Below are positions 24,775 through 34,755 of a stretch of DNA of 54,721 nt, piece after piece (position 1 is the first letter of the stretch; each line of letters opens with the position of its first letter). Where the stretch lies: contig CABHOW010000060.1 in the NCBI GenBank assembly GCA_902168225.1, positions 1-54,721 on the forward strand, in the 5' to 3' direction. The notes under the pieces are model-generated. The model made no database searches. It had not been told where the DNA came from and worked only from the letters and a program-made list of their open reading frames with translations. This stretch comes from an uncultured Flavihumibacter sp. (lineage in GTDB: Bacteria > Bacteroidota > Bacteroidia > Chitinophagales > Chitinophagaceae). Position numbers and translations under genes: made by a program.

Positions 24775-27700
24775 TTAATTACTCAAACTCCGGAAATCTA
24801 CCGGCACCAGTTTACTGACACCCGGTTCTTGCATGGTTACACCATAAATAACATCTACGGCACCCATGGTTTGCTTATTATGGGTTACAATGATAAACTG
24901 TGAGTTATCACTAAACTTCTTAATCATTTGCGTGAACTTACCTACGTTCGCATCATCTAAAGGTGCATCTACCTCATCCAATATACAGAAGGGTGCCGGT
25001 TTAATGAGATATATAGCAAATAATAGGGCAGTTGCAGTAAGGGTTTTCTCTCCCCCGCTTAATTGGGTAATAGAAGATGGGCGCTTCCCCTTAGGTTTCG
25101 CCACAATTTCAATACCTGTTTCGGCCAAATTCTCCGGATTTACCAATACCATATCAGCCGTATCTTCTTCTGTAAATAAGGCTTTGAATACTTTTTGGAA
25201 ATTTTCTCTAACCTGATTGAACGTATCAAGGAATTGCTGATTGGCAGTAGCTTCTACTTCTAAAATTGTTTGAAGCAAACTCTCTTTAGCAGTAACCAGA
25301 TCATTTTTTTGCTCAAGAATAAACTCATAGCGTTTCTTCATTTCAGTAAAAGCTTCTATAGCAGTAGGGTTTACTTCTCCCATATTTTCCAAACGCTTGC
25401 GCATTCTATCTGAAGCTGCCTGCAATTCTTCTAAAGATGTATCAGAAGTTCTTGCCTGATCTAAAATTTCATCTAACTCAATTTTAAACTCTACATTCAA
25501 TCGCTCTTTCATTCCGGCAAGCTGTAATTTGAGTTCATTGAGCTTGTCTTTGATCTCGTTCACTAAATGATCAATCATTTCCTTACTCTTCACTTTCAAC
25601 CTTAACTCACTCTCTTTTTCTTGCAAGCCATTTCTCACATTATAATAAGCCTGATCCGCTTCATTCAGTTTTTGTTCTTCCGCATCTTTCGAACGCATCA
25701 ATTCTACCAACAACAGTTCTACCTCATTTACACTTGCAGAGCCTTCTGTAATGGCTATCTCAGCTTCGGCTAACTGCTCGGTATTAATACGAATCTGCTC
25801 GTGCAAATCATTCAATTGATTCTCTTTAAAGAGCAATTCTTGTTTTAAGGTCGCAATTTTACTTTGCTGACGTGTCAGTTGAAGATTTGTTTCATTGTAT
25901 TGTCCGGATGCAAAATGGTAGGCCTGCTCCGCTTCTTGATATTGAAGCTCAACTGCTTTCATCTGCTCGGCAGTCTGTTGTAATTGTTCGTTCAGTGTTA
26001 CCAATAAACCACGTGTTTCAGCAATAGCATCTTGTTCATCTTGCAATCTTTGTTCAATATCTTGCAAACGATTTTCACCGTTTTGCTGTGCCGCTAACAA
26101 GTTTTCAATTTTATTTTTGGCTGCAAAAACCTGATTGGTTAATTGATTAATATCTTGTTCTGCTTGCTTAATAGCATGCTCTTTCAGTTGATCATTGAAA
26201 GCAATTACCTCATTATGCTTGAATTGAATATCAGCCTTGATCAAATTAACAACTGATTCCTGATCGGCAATTTCTTCGTGTAGCTTTTCCAAATTCTTCG
26301 CTCTACCAATTTTTTTGCCCTCAAATAAACCGATACTACCACCGGTTAATGTATACTTCCCTTTTACGTATTTACCCGTTTTCTCTAATACTACAGCCCC
26401 ATTACTGTGGGTAATCGCCGCCTCATCTTCGGCTATGTATACGTTACCCAACAGGTACTGAGCCAGTTTACGGTATTGTTCATCTACCTCAATAACTTCC
26501 ATGGCAGGTATGGTACCTGCGGGTTGATGGGTATCTAACCGAAACTGCTCAAATTGGTTGAGCATAAAGAAATTTGCCTTCCCTTTTTGATGCGTATCTA
26601 ATAAATGAATGGCTTGTAAACCTTCTTCTAAATTATTAACTACATAATAGTTGAGGTAAGGTTCTAATACGTTTTCAACTGCAGCTCTATATGCTTCTTT
26701 AACATAAATGATATCCGACAATATAGGAGCATGATGATTCCAATCGCTATTCTTATGTAAGAATTTAATACTTTCCGGATATCCTTCCATAGAGTCTATT
26801 AAACTCTTTAAAAGGTTGTATTCATTCCGTTTAGCATCTAGTTTTCTGTTTTCTTCTGCCAACTCTCCGCGTAGAACTTCTAACTGTGCTTGTGTTTCGA
26901 AGATCTGACCCTTTGTATGCTCATGTTGCTCTTGTAACTGCGCTAAATCTGTTCTTCTCGATTCGAGCTCCGCTTCTTTGCTGTTCGATTCGATTTCCAA
27001 CTGCTGCAACTGCTGGGTTCTCTGATTTTTCTCTTCTACTAACTGGTGCTGCGCGCGTTGTAAATTCTGAATCGAAGTATCGGCAATAGCTACTTTCTTC
27101 TCTGCATCGAACTGGTTGCGTTGATATTGTTGATATTGATTCCGGATCGTATCTACACCTATTCTTTGTTCATCAAAAATATTTCGCTTTGCCGCCACTT
27201 CCAACTGTGCAGTATCTACCCTTTCTTGCAGGGTTACCAAGTTAGCTTCTTCTTCACCAACCTGCAATTGTGAGTATTCAATAGAATCCCCAATTGTTTT
27301 TAATTGTCCGGATGCTTTCTCAAGAAAATCCTTCAAGCCGGCTTCTTTCTCTTTCAAGTACTGCAAGCGCTGTGAAGCAAGGTTCTTTTCATTTTCTTTA
27401 GTGCGTAGGTTTTGTAATAACTCATTGAACCCATGTTGCATGCTTTGCAATGCACGCTCCTGATTGATAAATGCTACTTTCTCTTGTTCAATCGCTGCTT
27501 CTTCGGTAGCAATTTCGGCTTCCAAACGGATCTTTTTATCGAGTTCGATCTCTTGTTGCTCGTTTAATTCTTTATACGTGATATTAAACCCTTCCAAAGC
27601 AGCTTTTGCTAATTCGATCGCAACTTCTTTATATTCCTTTTTTATTTCGTAAAACTTCTCCGCTTTTTTAGCCTGACTCTCCAATGTTTTCAATTGGTTA

Positions 27701-28296
27701 TTGATCTCAAACAAGAGATCTTCGATACGCGCCAGATCCTGTTCAGTTGCGTCGAGTTTATTTTTTGCTTCTTTCTTTCTGGTTTTGTAAATGGTAATAC
27801 CCGCTGCTTGCTCAAGCATTCTACGGCGACTATTATCTTTATCTTTGATAATGTCGTCAACCATCCCTAATTCAATAATGGCATAACTGTCGGTGCTAAC
27901 CCCGGTATCGAGGAAAAGATTATGGATATCTTTTAGCCGACAACTCACATCATTGAGACGATACTCACTTTCTCCATTTTTATAAAATCTACGGGTAACA
28001 GTAACGGTACTAAATTCAGTCGGGAGTAAATTTTTTGTGTTTTCAAAAGTTAAACTCACTTCCGCCAATCCGCTTGCACTTCTTGTTTTACTTCCATTGA
28101 AAACCAAGGCGTCGAGGTTTTCACTTCTGAGAGAGGATATCTTTTGTTCTCCAATAACCCAACGAATACTATCGATAATATTACTTTTACCACATCCATT
28201 TGGACCAATGATGCCTGTTATCCCCTCATCGAAGCTCACTACTGTTTTATCAGCAAAACTTTTAAACCCTTTGATTTCTAATGACTTTAATCTCAC
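24775..28296 (-). CDS. smc: Chromosome segregation SMC ATPase
   Basis: A 1173-residue condensin subunit that folds and segregates the chromosome as a dimer with ScpA/ScpB. Head domain: Walker A GPNGCGKS at 31-38, and at the C-terminus the signature LSGGEKTLTATALLFAIYL with Walker B CILDEVDAPLDD. Two long coiled coils rich in Glu, Gln and Lys flank a hinge (about 510-680; GYPESIKFLHKN, the catalytic-looking VVLEKTGKYVKGKYTLTGGSIG). Length, order and motifs are complete, with no frameshift. It is preceded by a 213-bp AT-rich gap and the divergent glycosyltransferases. Confidence 0.97.
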   Translation of the reverse strand: MRLKSLEIKGFKSFADKTVVSFDEGITGIIGPNGCGKSNIIDSIRWVIGEQKISSLRSENLDALVFNGSKTRSASGLAEVSLTFENTKNLLPTEFSTVTVTRRFYKNGESEYRLNDVSCRLKDIHNLFLDTGVSTDSYAIIELGMVDDIIKDKDNSRRRMLEQAAGITIYKTRKKEAKNKLDATEQDLARIEDLLFEINNQLKTLESQAKKAEKFYEIKKEYKEVAIELAKAALEGFNITYKELNEQQEIELDKKIRLEAEIATEEAAIEQEKVAFINQERALQSMQHGFNELLQNLRTKENEKNLASQRLQYLKEKEAGLKDFLEKASGQLKTIGDSIEYSQLQVGEEEANLVTLQERVDTAQLEVAAKRNIFDEQRIGVDTIRNQYQQYQRNQFDAEKKVAIADTSIQNLQRAQHQLVEEKNQRTQQLQQLEIESNSKEAELESRRTDLAQLQEQHEHTKGQIFETQAQLEVLRGELAEENRKLDAKRNEYNLLKSLIDSMEGYPESIKFLHKNSDWNHHAPILSDIIYVKEAYRAAVENVLEPYLNYYVVNNLEEGLQAIHLLDTHQKGKANFFMLNQFEQFRLDTHQPAGTIPAMEVIEVDEQYRKLAQYLLGNVYIAEDEAAITHSNGAVVLEKTGKYVKGKYTLTGGSIGLFEGKKIGRAKNLEKLHEEIADQESVVNLIKADIQFKHNEVIAFNDQLKEHAIKQAEQDINQLTNQVFAAKNKIENLLAAQQNGENRLQDIEQRLQDEQDAIAETRGLLVTLNEQLQQTAEQMKAVELQYQEAEQAYHFASGQYNETNLQLTRQQSKIATLKQELLFKENQLNDLHEQIRINTEQLAEAEIAITEGSASVNEVELLLVELMRSKDAEEQKLNEADQAYYNVRNGLQEKESELRLKVKSKEMIDHLVNEIKDKLNELKLQLAGMKERLNVEFKIELDEILDQARTSDTSLEELQAASDRMRKRLENMGEVNPTAIEAFTEMKKRYEFILEQKNDLVTAKESLLQTILEVEATANQQFLDTFNQVRENFQKVFKALFTEEDTADMVLVNPENLAETGIEIVAKPKGKRPSSITQLSGGEKTLTATALLFAIYLIKPAPFCILDEVDAPLDDANVGKFTQMIKKFSDNSQFIIVTHNKQTMGAVDVIYGVTMQEPGVSKLVPVDFRSLSN

Positions 28297-28509
28297 TTAC
28301 ATTCCATTTAATACTTGCGAACATAACAGAAAAAGGCAATATTTCCGAGAAAGAAAAAAAATCTGTGTATAACCGGTGAAGAACTATATCCTATCTTGAA
28401 TTTTTATACTTACTGATGAATATAACTTATTATAATTCAATTACTAATAATTATTATTTAATAATTATTATAAAAGCATTTCTAACCCCTATTTTTATCA
28501 AAAAAAGTC
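28297..28509. other. AT-rich divergent intergenic region
   Basis: A 213-base gap between the smc and glycosyltransferase starts, probably holding both promoters. It contains a direct repeat of the near-palindrome AATAATTATTAT (28446-28457 and 28460-28471). I see no gene in it. Confidence 0.5.
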
Positions 28510-29607
28510 CTGAAGCAAATAGTTTTCACTGTTACGAACGATTTGGTAACTGATCAGCGGATGCAGCGTATCTGTCGCTCCCTAGCGTCAGACGGGTTTG
28601 CGGTTTATCTCATAGGAAGAAGACTAACAAATTCGCCAAAACTCTCTCAGGAAATATTCACCCAAAAGCGACTTTTTTGCTGGTTCACAAAGGGGCCTTT
28701 TTTCTACATAGAATACAATTTAAAACTCTTTATTCATTTGTTATTCAAGCGATTAGACCTATTATGTGCAATTGACTTAGATACTATACTACCTGTCTTA
28801 TTCATATCGGTTATCAGAGGTAAATTAAGGGTTTATGATGCACATGAATACTTCACCGAACAGAAAGAAGTCTATGAGCGTCAGACCATTTTTAGAATTT
28901 GGTCGCTAATAGAAAAATGGAGCGTCCCGAAGTTCCGATTAGGGTATACAGTTAACCAACATCTAGCCGATTTATATTACCAAAAATATCAGGTTGAGTA
29001 TCAAGTAATACGAAATATTTCATTTAGTTATTCTTTAAAAAACATTGATAATGAACAAATTAATAAATTTGTATTGTATCAAGGTGCCGTTAACCTTGGA
29101 AGGTGTTTTGAGCAGCTAATACCAGCCATGAAAATAATAGATATACCTCTCGTAATTGCGGGAGAGGGCAATTTTTTGGAAGAAACAAAGGATATGGTCA
29201 GACGCTATGATGTTGCCAACAAGGTTCAATTCAAGGGAAGGCTTGCCCCACTTGAGTTACGTGAACTTACGCAAAGAGCCTATATCGGTCTGACGCTTTT
29301 TGAGGCAAAGGGCGCCAATCAATACTATTCCCTAGCCAATAGATTCTTTGACTATATGATGGCAGGTATTCCGCAGGTTTGTGTAAACTACCCTGAATAT
29401 GCTCAAATAAATGATCAATATCAATTTGCCTATTTAATACCGGATACAAAGCCCGAAACAATTGCTCAAGCCATAAACAATTTACTAACCGATGCTGTTC
29501 TTTACCAACAGCTAAGATCCAATTGTTTAAATGCCCGCGAGATTCTGAACTGGCAAAATGAAGAACATAAGTTACTTAACTTTTATAGCAAACTAACCCG
29601 TGAGTAA
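28510..29607 (+). CDS. Glycosyltransferase (GT-B fold, group 1 type)
   Basis: A GT-B glycosyltransferase that probably builds a surface polysaccharide or glycolipid. The N-terminus IVFTVTNDLVTDQRMQRICRSL is the usual first strand and helix of Bacteroidetes GTs of this kind, and the C-terminal donor-binding half has FKGRLAPLELRELTQRAYIGLTLFE. The natural start by homology is K-Q-I-V-F-T-V-T-N-D-L preceded by Met, and the codon there is CTG at 28510; the TTG at 28543 would remove the first beta-strand. The frame is closed by a TAA at 28483. The 3' end overlaps the next glycosyltransferase by 8 bp, so the two form an operon. Confidence 0.82.
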   Translation: MKQIVFTVTNDLVTDQRMQRICRSLASDGFAVYLIGRRLTNSPKLSQEIFTQKRLFCWFTKGPFFYIEYNLKLFIHLLFKRLDLLCAIDLDTILPVLFISVIRGKLRVYDAHEYFTEQKEVYERQTIFRIWSLIEKWSVPKFRLGYTVNQHLADLYYQKYQVEYQVIRNISFSYSLKNIDNEQINKFVLYQGAVNLGRCFEQLIPAMKIIDIPLVIAGEGNFLEETKDMVRRYDVANKVQFKGRLAPLELRELTQRAYIGLTLFEAKGANQYYSLANRFFDYMMAGIPQVCVNYPEYAQINDQYQFAYLIPDTKPETIAQAINNLLTDAVLYQQLRSNCLNAREILNWQNEEHKLLNFYSKLTRE

Positions 29608-30745
29608 AGAGATACATCTTGTAGCACTCGATATCCCCTTCCCGGCCGACTATGGTGGGGGGATCGATCAATTTCACCTTATCAGAACTTTACACCACAT
29701 TGGTATTGGTATTCACTTGCATTGCTTTAAGTACAAACAAACCGAACAATCCGCGCTCACCCAATATTGCAAATCAGTTTATTATTATGATCGTATTGAA
29801 GGTCATGCCGGTTTCTCACATAAATTACCTTATATAGTTAGTACAAGGTCTAATGAGCAATTGTACCGGCGACTTCTGAACAATAATTATCCTATTCTTT
29901 TAGAAGGTATACATACCAGCGGGATGATTTTAGATCCGCGGTTTAGCAAACGGCGTATCTATATCAGATCCCACAATGTGGAGCAATTATACTACAGCGC
30001 TTTAACAGGTTGTACAACATCTCTATTCAGAAAACTATACTATCAACATGAAGCGTATTTATTAAAAAAATATGAGTCATCGTTGGCCGAAAAGGTTTCT
30101 GCTATTTTTACTTTATCGCAAACAGATACCCATTTTTATCGAACTAATTATAAAAAAGCAACTGTTATTGAAGTGCCTGTTTTTTTACCCGATTGGGAAC
30201 TGAGTACACAAACAGGTATGGGTAGCTATTGCTTATATCACGGCGATTTGAGTGTAGAAGCCAATGAAAAAGCGGCTATTTGGCTATTAAAAAATGTATT
30301 CAATGATTTAAAGCTGCCATTTGTTATTGCCGGTAAAAACCCATCCGATAAATTGAACGAATTGGCACATTCTCAGCAACATACCTGCTTGGTAGCAAAC
30401 CCCGCTGAAAAAGAGTTACAAGATATGATCGCCAAAGCACATATTCATGTATTGCCTTCCTTTATAGATACGGGTATCAAAATAAAACTGATTAATGCCT
30501 TATTTAATGGAAAACATGTGATTGTTAATGATGCTACAGTAAGGGGGTCGGGGCTAGAAGCAGCTTGCCATATAGGTACTACAGCCACAGCTTTTAAAAA
30601 TATCATTTCTCAACTTTACCATCAACCCTTCACAGAAGAGGAAACTACAATTAGAAAAAAACTATTGGAGAACCGATTTGATAATCGTGTAAATGCCCAT
30701 ACTATTATAGAAACAATATTCGAAGCTAAGCCATCATCAAATTAG
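29600..30745 (+). CDS. Second glycosyltransferase (GT-B fold)
   Basis: A 381-residue GT starting at a GTG (29600; SKEIHLVALDIPFPADYGGG), the typical glycine-rich N-terminal loop of group 1 transferases. A C-terminal segment (VLPSFIDTGIKIKLINALFNGKHVIVND) resembles the donor-nucleotide region. It overlaps the upstream GT by 8 bp, which implies coupled translation, and the convergent ftsE by 20 bp. Sugar and acceptor are unknown. Confidence 0.85.
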   Translation: MSKEIHLVALDIPFPADYGGGIDQFHLIRTLHHIGIGIHLHCFKYKQTEQSALTQYCKSVYYYDRIEGHAGFSHKLPYIVSTRSNEQLYRRLLNNNYPILLEGIHTSGMILDPRFSKRRIYIRSHNVEQLYYSALTGCTTSLFRKLYYQHEAYLLKKYESSLAEKVSAIFTLSQTDTHFYRTNYKKATVIEVPVFLPDWELSTQTGMGSYCLYHGDLSVEANEKAAIWLLKNVFNDLKLPFVIAGKNPSDKLNELAHSQQHTCLVANPAEKELQDMIAKAHIHVLPSFIDTGIKIKLINALFNGKHVIVNDATVRGSGLEAACHIGTTATAFKNIISQLYHQPFTEEETTIRKKLLENRFDNRVNAHTIIETIFEAKPSSN

Positions 30746-31415
30746 CACTGTCTACTACCCTACCCCCCTCTGTTTTTAGCATTCGGGAAGGATAGCGATT
30801 GATAACAATGAAATCGTGGGTAGCCATTACAACAGTTGTACCATAGTCTTTTGCAATTTGTATTAACAACTGCATAATCTCGTCGCTGGTTTCGGGATCT
30901 AGGTTACCGGTTGGCTCATCGGCTAAAATGAGTTTGGGAGAATTCAGTAAAGCCCGTGCAATATCTACCCTTTGTTGCTCCCCACCACTCATTTCAAAAG
31001 GCATTTTAAAGCCTTTACTTTTCAAGCCCACTTTATCTAATACGTCGTTGATCTTCTCTTCGATCAAGCGTTCATCCTTCCAACCTGTTGCTTTTAAAAC
31101 AAATTTTAAATTTTCATGTACGTTCCGGTCGGTAAGTAATTGAAAATCTTGAAACACTACACCGAGGTTTCTTCGCAAATAGGGAACTTTTTTCCAATCC
31201 ATCATGCGCAAATCAAAGCCTACAACCGATGCTTGTCCTTCCGTAAGTTTCAGCTCCCCATACAAAGTTTTTAACAAACTACTCTTGCCTGTTCCCGTTT
31301 TTCCAACTAAATACACGAACTCACCTTTATTGATCTCAAAGTTTACATCTTTTAAAATCAAACTTTGTCCCTGATAAATATTGACTTGTTTTAGTGAAAT
31401 AACAGTTTCCGGCAT
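30726..31415 (-). CDS. ftsE: Cell-division ABC ATPase FtsE
   Basis: A 229-residue ABC ATPase with Walker [10 protein letters not shown] at 38-46, Q-loop VFQDFQLL, signature [15 protein letters not shown], Walker [13 protein letters not shown] and switch His MATHD. The short length and the sequence fit FtsE, which with FtsX controls septal peptidoglycan hydrolysis at the inner membrane. No ftsX is adjacent here, so the partner would be elsewhere. MacB/LolD-type ATPases look similar, but the [13 protein letters not shown] ending favours FtsE. Confidence 0.85.
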   Translation of the reverse strand: MPETVISLKQVNIYQGQSLILKDVNFEINKGEFVYLVGKTGTGKSSLLKTLYGELKLTEGQASVVGFDLRMMDWKKVPYLRRNLGVVFQDFQLLTDRNVHENLKFVLKATGWKDERLIEEKINDVLDKVGLKSKGFKMPFEMSGGEQQRVDIARALLNSPKLILADEPTGNLDPETSDEIMQLLIQIAKDYGTTVVMATHDFIVINRYPSRMLKTEGGRVVDSANLMMA

Positions 31416-31466
31416 ATTCTCTGGTTATGATATTACAAATATACGGTAGTGGGTTGTTAAAGCTAG

Positions 31467-32642
31467 TTAATACGTATACACGATCTCCCCAAAATTACCC
31501 TTGAGTACCAACTCTTTAGCAGGAGATGCTTCTACCCTTCCAATAATTTTAGCTTCAATATCAAAGGAAGCAGCAGTAGCAATCATAGTATGAGCCGCCG
31601 TAATATTCGTGAATATTTCGAGTCTGTGACCCATATTGAAGACTTGGTACATTTCCCGCCAATCGGCCCCGGAATTGCTTTGTATTAAATTAAACACTGG
31701 CGGAACGGCAAATAAATCATCTTTTACAATCCTGAAATTATCCGGCAGATACTTCATACATTTTGTTTGTCCGCCTCCACTACAATGAATAATTCCATGG
31801 ATATCGGCAAACTGATCTTCCAGTATCTTTTTCAACAAAGGGGCATAAGTACGGGTGGGAGATAACAAGAGTTTTCCAATCGGGATTTCTTCTCCTTCGA
31901 TATTGATAGTATCGGTCATTTTATTTTTACCGATATAAATAACATCATCAGGCAAACTAGGCTCAAAGGTTTCAGGATATTGGATGCTATAATATTTTTC
32001 AAGCACATCATGCCTCGCGCTCGTTAGTCCATTACTGCCTAAACCGCTATTATATTCCTGCTCATAACTTGCTTTACCCGCACTGCTGAATCCAACTATT
32101 ACATCTCCTGCTGCAATTTTTTCATTGGTGATCAATTTTGATTTTGGCCAGCGTGCCGTCATGGTGCCATTTACAGCGATGGTACGAACCACATCACCAA
32201 CATCTGCCGTTTCGCCACCTAAATAATGAATATGTACACCGGTTTCTTTAAGGATATCAAAAAACGCTTGGGTACCATTAATAACAGCTTCTAAAATATC
32301 GCCCTTAATAACAGATTTATTACGATCAATAGTGGATGAGAATAGCAGGTTATCGGTTACTCCTACACAAAGCAAATCATCTAAATTCATAGCCACAGCA
32401 TCCTGCGCGATTCCTTTCCATGCTGCAATATCGCCTGTTTCTTTCCACCATAAATAGGCCAAAATACTCTTTGTACCTGCCCCATCGGCATGCATAATAT
32501 TTACCCATTCATTGTTATTGCATAGATAATCGGGATAAATTTTACAAAAAGCATGAGGATATAACCCCTGATCTAATTTTTGAATAGCGGCATGTACCTC
32601 TTCTTTTTGTGCTGAAACTCCTCTTTTATCGTAAAGCGACAT
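31467..32642 (-). CDS. purM: Phosphoribosylformylglycinamidine cyclo-ligase (AIR synthase)
   Basis: An ATP-dependent enzyme of purine synthesis converting FGAM to AIR. At 391 residues it is the longer Bacteroidetes form. AIRS signatures: HADGAGTKSILAY near 50, AMNLDDLLCVGVTDNLLFSS, YLGGETADVGDVVRT and VGFSSAGKASYEQEYNSGLGSNGLT, then HCSGGGQTKCMKYLP and FNMGHRLEIF in the C-terminal half. It is a single gene; the divergent ribF starts 50 bp away. Confidence 0.9.
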   Translation of the reverse strand: MSLYDKRGVSAQKEEVHAAIQKLDQGLYPHAFCKIYPDYLCNNNEWVNIMHADGAGTKSILAYLWWKETGDIAAWKGIAQDAVAMNLDDLLCVGVTDNLLFSSTIDRNKSVIKGDILEAVINGTQAFFDILKETGVHIHYLGGETADVGDVVRTIAVNGTMTARWPKSKLITNEKIAAGDVIVGFSSAGKASYEQEYNSGLGSNGLTSARHDVLEKYYSIQYPETFEPSLPDDVIYIGKNKMTDTINIEGEEIPIGKLLLSPTRTYAPLLKKILEDQFADIHGIIHCSGGGQTKCMKYLPDNFRIVKDDLFAVPPVFNLIQSNSGADWREMYQVFNMGHRLEIFTNITAAHTMIATAASFDIEAKIIGRVEASPAKELVLKGNFGEIVYTY

Positions 32643-32692
32643 GTTGATAATTTGGCGCGAAGTTACACTTCCCTTTGTAATTTTGCAGTTAT

Positions 32693-33634
32693 ATGAAGGT
32701 ACATCGTGAATTGGTGGGTTCTTTGCCCGATTTTAGAAATGCTGTGATCACCATCGGCACTTTTGATGGGGTACATAAAGGGCACCAACAGATTATTTCC
32801 CAATTAAAAAAGGAAGCCAGGCGAATCGACGGAGAAACCGTAATTATTACATTTCATCCACATCCCCGCAAAATTGTTTCTTCCGTTCCGGGAGATATTA
32901 AAATATTAAATACACTGAACGAAAAAATACATTTATTAGAAGCTGCAGGGATTGATCATTTGGTAGTCATTCCTTTTGATCATCAATTCGCTAATCAATC
33001 CGCACATGAATACATACATTATTTCTTGTACAAGTATTTTAAACCGGCTTGTGTGATCATTGGCTATGATCATCGATTTGGTAAAGGCAGAGAAGGCGAT
33101 TACCATTTATTAGAATCCTATGGCAAGAAACTAGGTTTTGAAGTAAAGGAAATCAGCGAGGAGGTATTGAATGAAGTGGTGATCAGTTCTACAAAAATCA
33201 GGCAGGCATTATTACATCATGACGTTGCAGTAGCCAATGCATTTTTGGGCTATGCATATAGTTTTGAGGGAACAGTTATAGAAGGGAATAAATTGGGAAG
33301 AACGATAGGTTTCCCGACTGCTAATTTGCATATCAGCAGTGAAGAAAAATTAATCCCTGCCAATGGTGTATACGCAGTTACCATTGCTTTAGCCGGTGAG
33401 AGGTTTGAAAAAGGCATGATGAATATTGGGTTACGACCAACTGTGGATGGAAAAAAGCGAGTGATTGAAGTAAATATTTTTGATTTTAATGAAAATATTT
33501 ATCATCAGCAAATTCAAATTGCTGTGCATCATTATTTACGCGGTGAAGTAAAGTTTACCGGGCTTGATGGGTTAAAATCACAACTCCAAAATGATGCAAA
33601 AATAGCTGCTGAATTGCTTACGCAGCATACATAA
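32693..33634 (+). CDS. ribF: Bifunctional riboflavin kinase / FMN adenylyltransferase
   Basis: It makes FMN and then FAD from riboflavin. In 313 residues it has an N-terminal FAD synthetase domain (TIGTFDGVHKGHQ, FHPHPRKIV, GYDHRFGKGREGD, ISSTKIRQAL) and a C-terminal riboflavin kinase domain (GRTIGFPTANL near 203, NGVYAV, MNIGLRPTVDG). Both active domains look intact. The 3' end overlaps the convergent holA gene by 17 bp. Confidence 0.96.
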   Translation: MKVHRELVGSLPDFRNAVITIGTFDGVHKGHQQIISQLKKEARRIDGETVIITFHPHPRKIVSSVPGDIKILNTLNEKIHLLEAAGIDHLVVIPFDHQFANQSAHEYIHYFLYKYFKPACVIIGYDHRFGKGREGDYHLLESYGKKLGFEVKEISEEVLNEVVISSTKIRQALLHHDVAVANAFLGYAYSFEGTVIEGNKLGRTIGFPTANLHISSEEKLIPANGVYAVTIALAGERFEKGMMNIGLRPTVDGKKRVIEVNIFDFNENIYHQQIQIAVHHYLRGEVKFTGLDGLKSQLQNDAKIAAELLTQHT

Positions 33635-34622
33635 TTTTTACTACCAATTCTTTCAGCAAACCATTATCACTGGCGGTGCCGGAACTAATTCCAACCGAAC
33701 GTAGATTATATTGGTGCAAAGTGAGTAAGATCCTTTCTATGGCAGCCATATCGAACCGGCGTGCAGCGCCGGTATAGTCTTTCATAAAATAGGGGTTTAC
33801 GCCGATGGCAGCAGCGGCCGACTTTTCATCAGTGGGCGAAAGTCCTTTTAGAGCATATAGTTTACTAAAAAAATTATATACCGAAGGTAAAATCAATTGT
33901 ATTGGCCCGGCCTTCGGATTCGATTCAAAATATTGGATGATACGGATACATTTTATAAAATCTTTTGCAGCAATAGCCGATTGCAATTCAAAAACATTAT
34001 ACTCTTTACTGATACCAATGTATTGCTCTATATCGTCTTCTGTAATATTTTTTCTTCCGGATAAATTCACCATTAATTTATCGATCTCATTATCGATCCT
34101 ACTCAAATCACTACCCACATGCTCAACAAGCATATGAAGTGCCTTTGTGTTTATACTCAGGTTTTTAGATTTTACCAGTTCAGCCGTAAAAGGAGCTAAT
34201 TGATTATCATATAATTTTTTGGTACTGAGTACTTCCGCATTTTTCTTTAAGCTTTTAGCCAACTTTCCGCGTCCGTCTACCTTTTTTTCTTTATGACTTA
34301 CGATGAAAATAGTGGAGTGCAAAGGGTTCTCTATATATCCTTCCAATTTCTCAATTTCTCTCATTTGCTGGGCCTCTTTTAATATCACTACCTGTTTATC
34401 TGCAAACATGGGGTATCTCCTACAGGCATTTACCACGGCAGCCCAATCAGCGTCCTTACCGTAAAAAATAGTGAGGTTGAAGCCGGCTTCAGCATCGGTA
34501 AGTATATTTTTTTCAGCATATTCCACAACTTGGTCAATGAAATAGGATTCCTCCCCTTCGAGCCAATAAACGGGTTTGAACTTATTTTTCTTCCAATCTC
34601 CAATAATTTTTTCCGCCTCCAT
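33618..34622 (-). CDS. holA: DNA polymerase III delta subunit
   Basis: The clamp-loader subunit that opens the sliding clamp. The 334 residues follow the HolA pattern: an N-terminal domain (KFKPVYWLEGEESYFIDQVVE), a central KLAKSLKKNAEVL segment, the LVEHVGSDLSRIDNEIDKLMV region with EDDIEQYIGISKEYNVFEL, and a helical C-terminal collar domain. Sequence conservation in this family is low, but the order of these blocks is distinctive. Single gene, divergent from the coiled-coil gene. Confidence 0.88.
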   Translation of the reverse strand: MEAEKIIGDWKKNKFKPVYWLEGEESYFIDQVVEYAEKNILTDAEAGFNLTIFYGKDADWAAVVNACRRYPMFADKQVVILKEAQQMREIEKLEGYIENPLHSTIFIVSHKEKKVDGRGKLAKSLKKNAEVLSTKKLYDNQLAPFTAELVKSKNLSINTKALHMLVEHVGSDLSRIDNEIDKLMVNLSGRKNITEDDIEQYIGISKEYNVFELQSAIAAKDFIKCIRIIQYFESNPKAGPIQLILPSVYNFFSKLYALKGLSPTDEKSAAAAIGVNPYFMKDYTGAARRFDMAAIERILLTLHQYNLRSVGISSGTASDNGLLKELVVKIMYAA

Positions 34623-34755
34623 GCTCCAAAGATGAATTGTAACTGCTGAAAATAAAGGATTTTTTATACTATTTTGTTAACAAATACGTTTTGCTCCTTT
34701 GTTTTGGCATGGTTTTGGCAAATCAGATAGTACAATCTTTTTTTAAAATTATTTT

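Noticed and set aside
28440..28475. AT-rich repeats as a replication origin
   Set aside because: No DnaA-box cluster, dnaA or dnaN gene is near; simple AT-rich promoter DNA is more likely.
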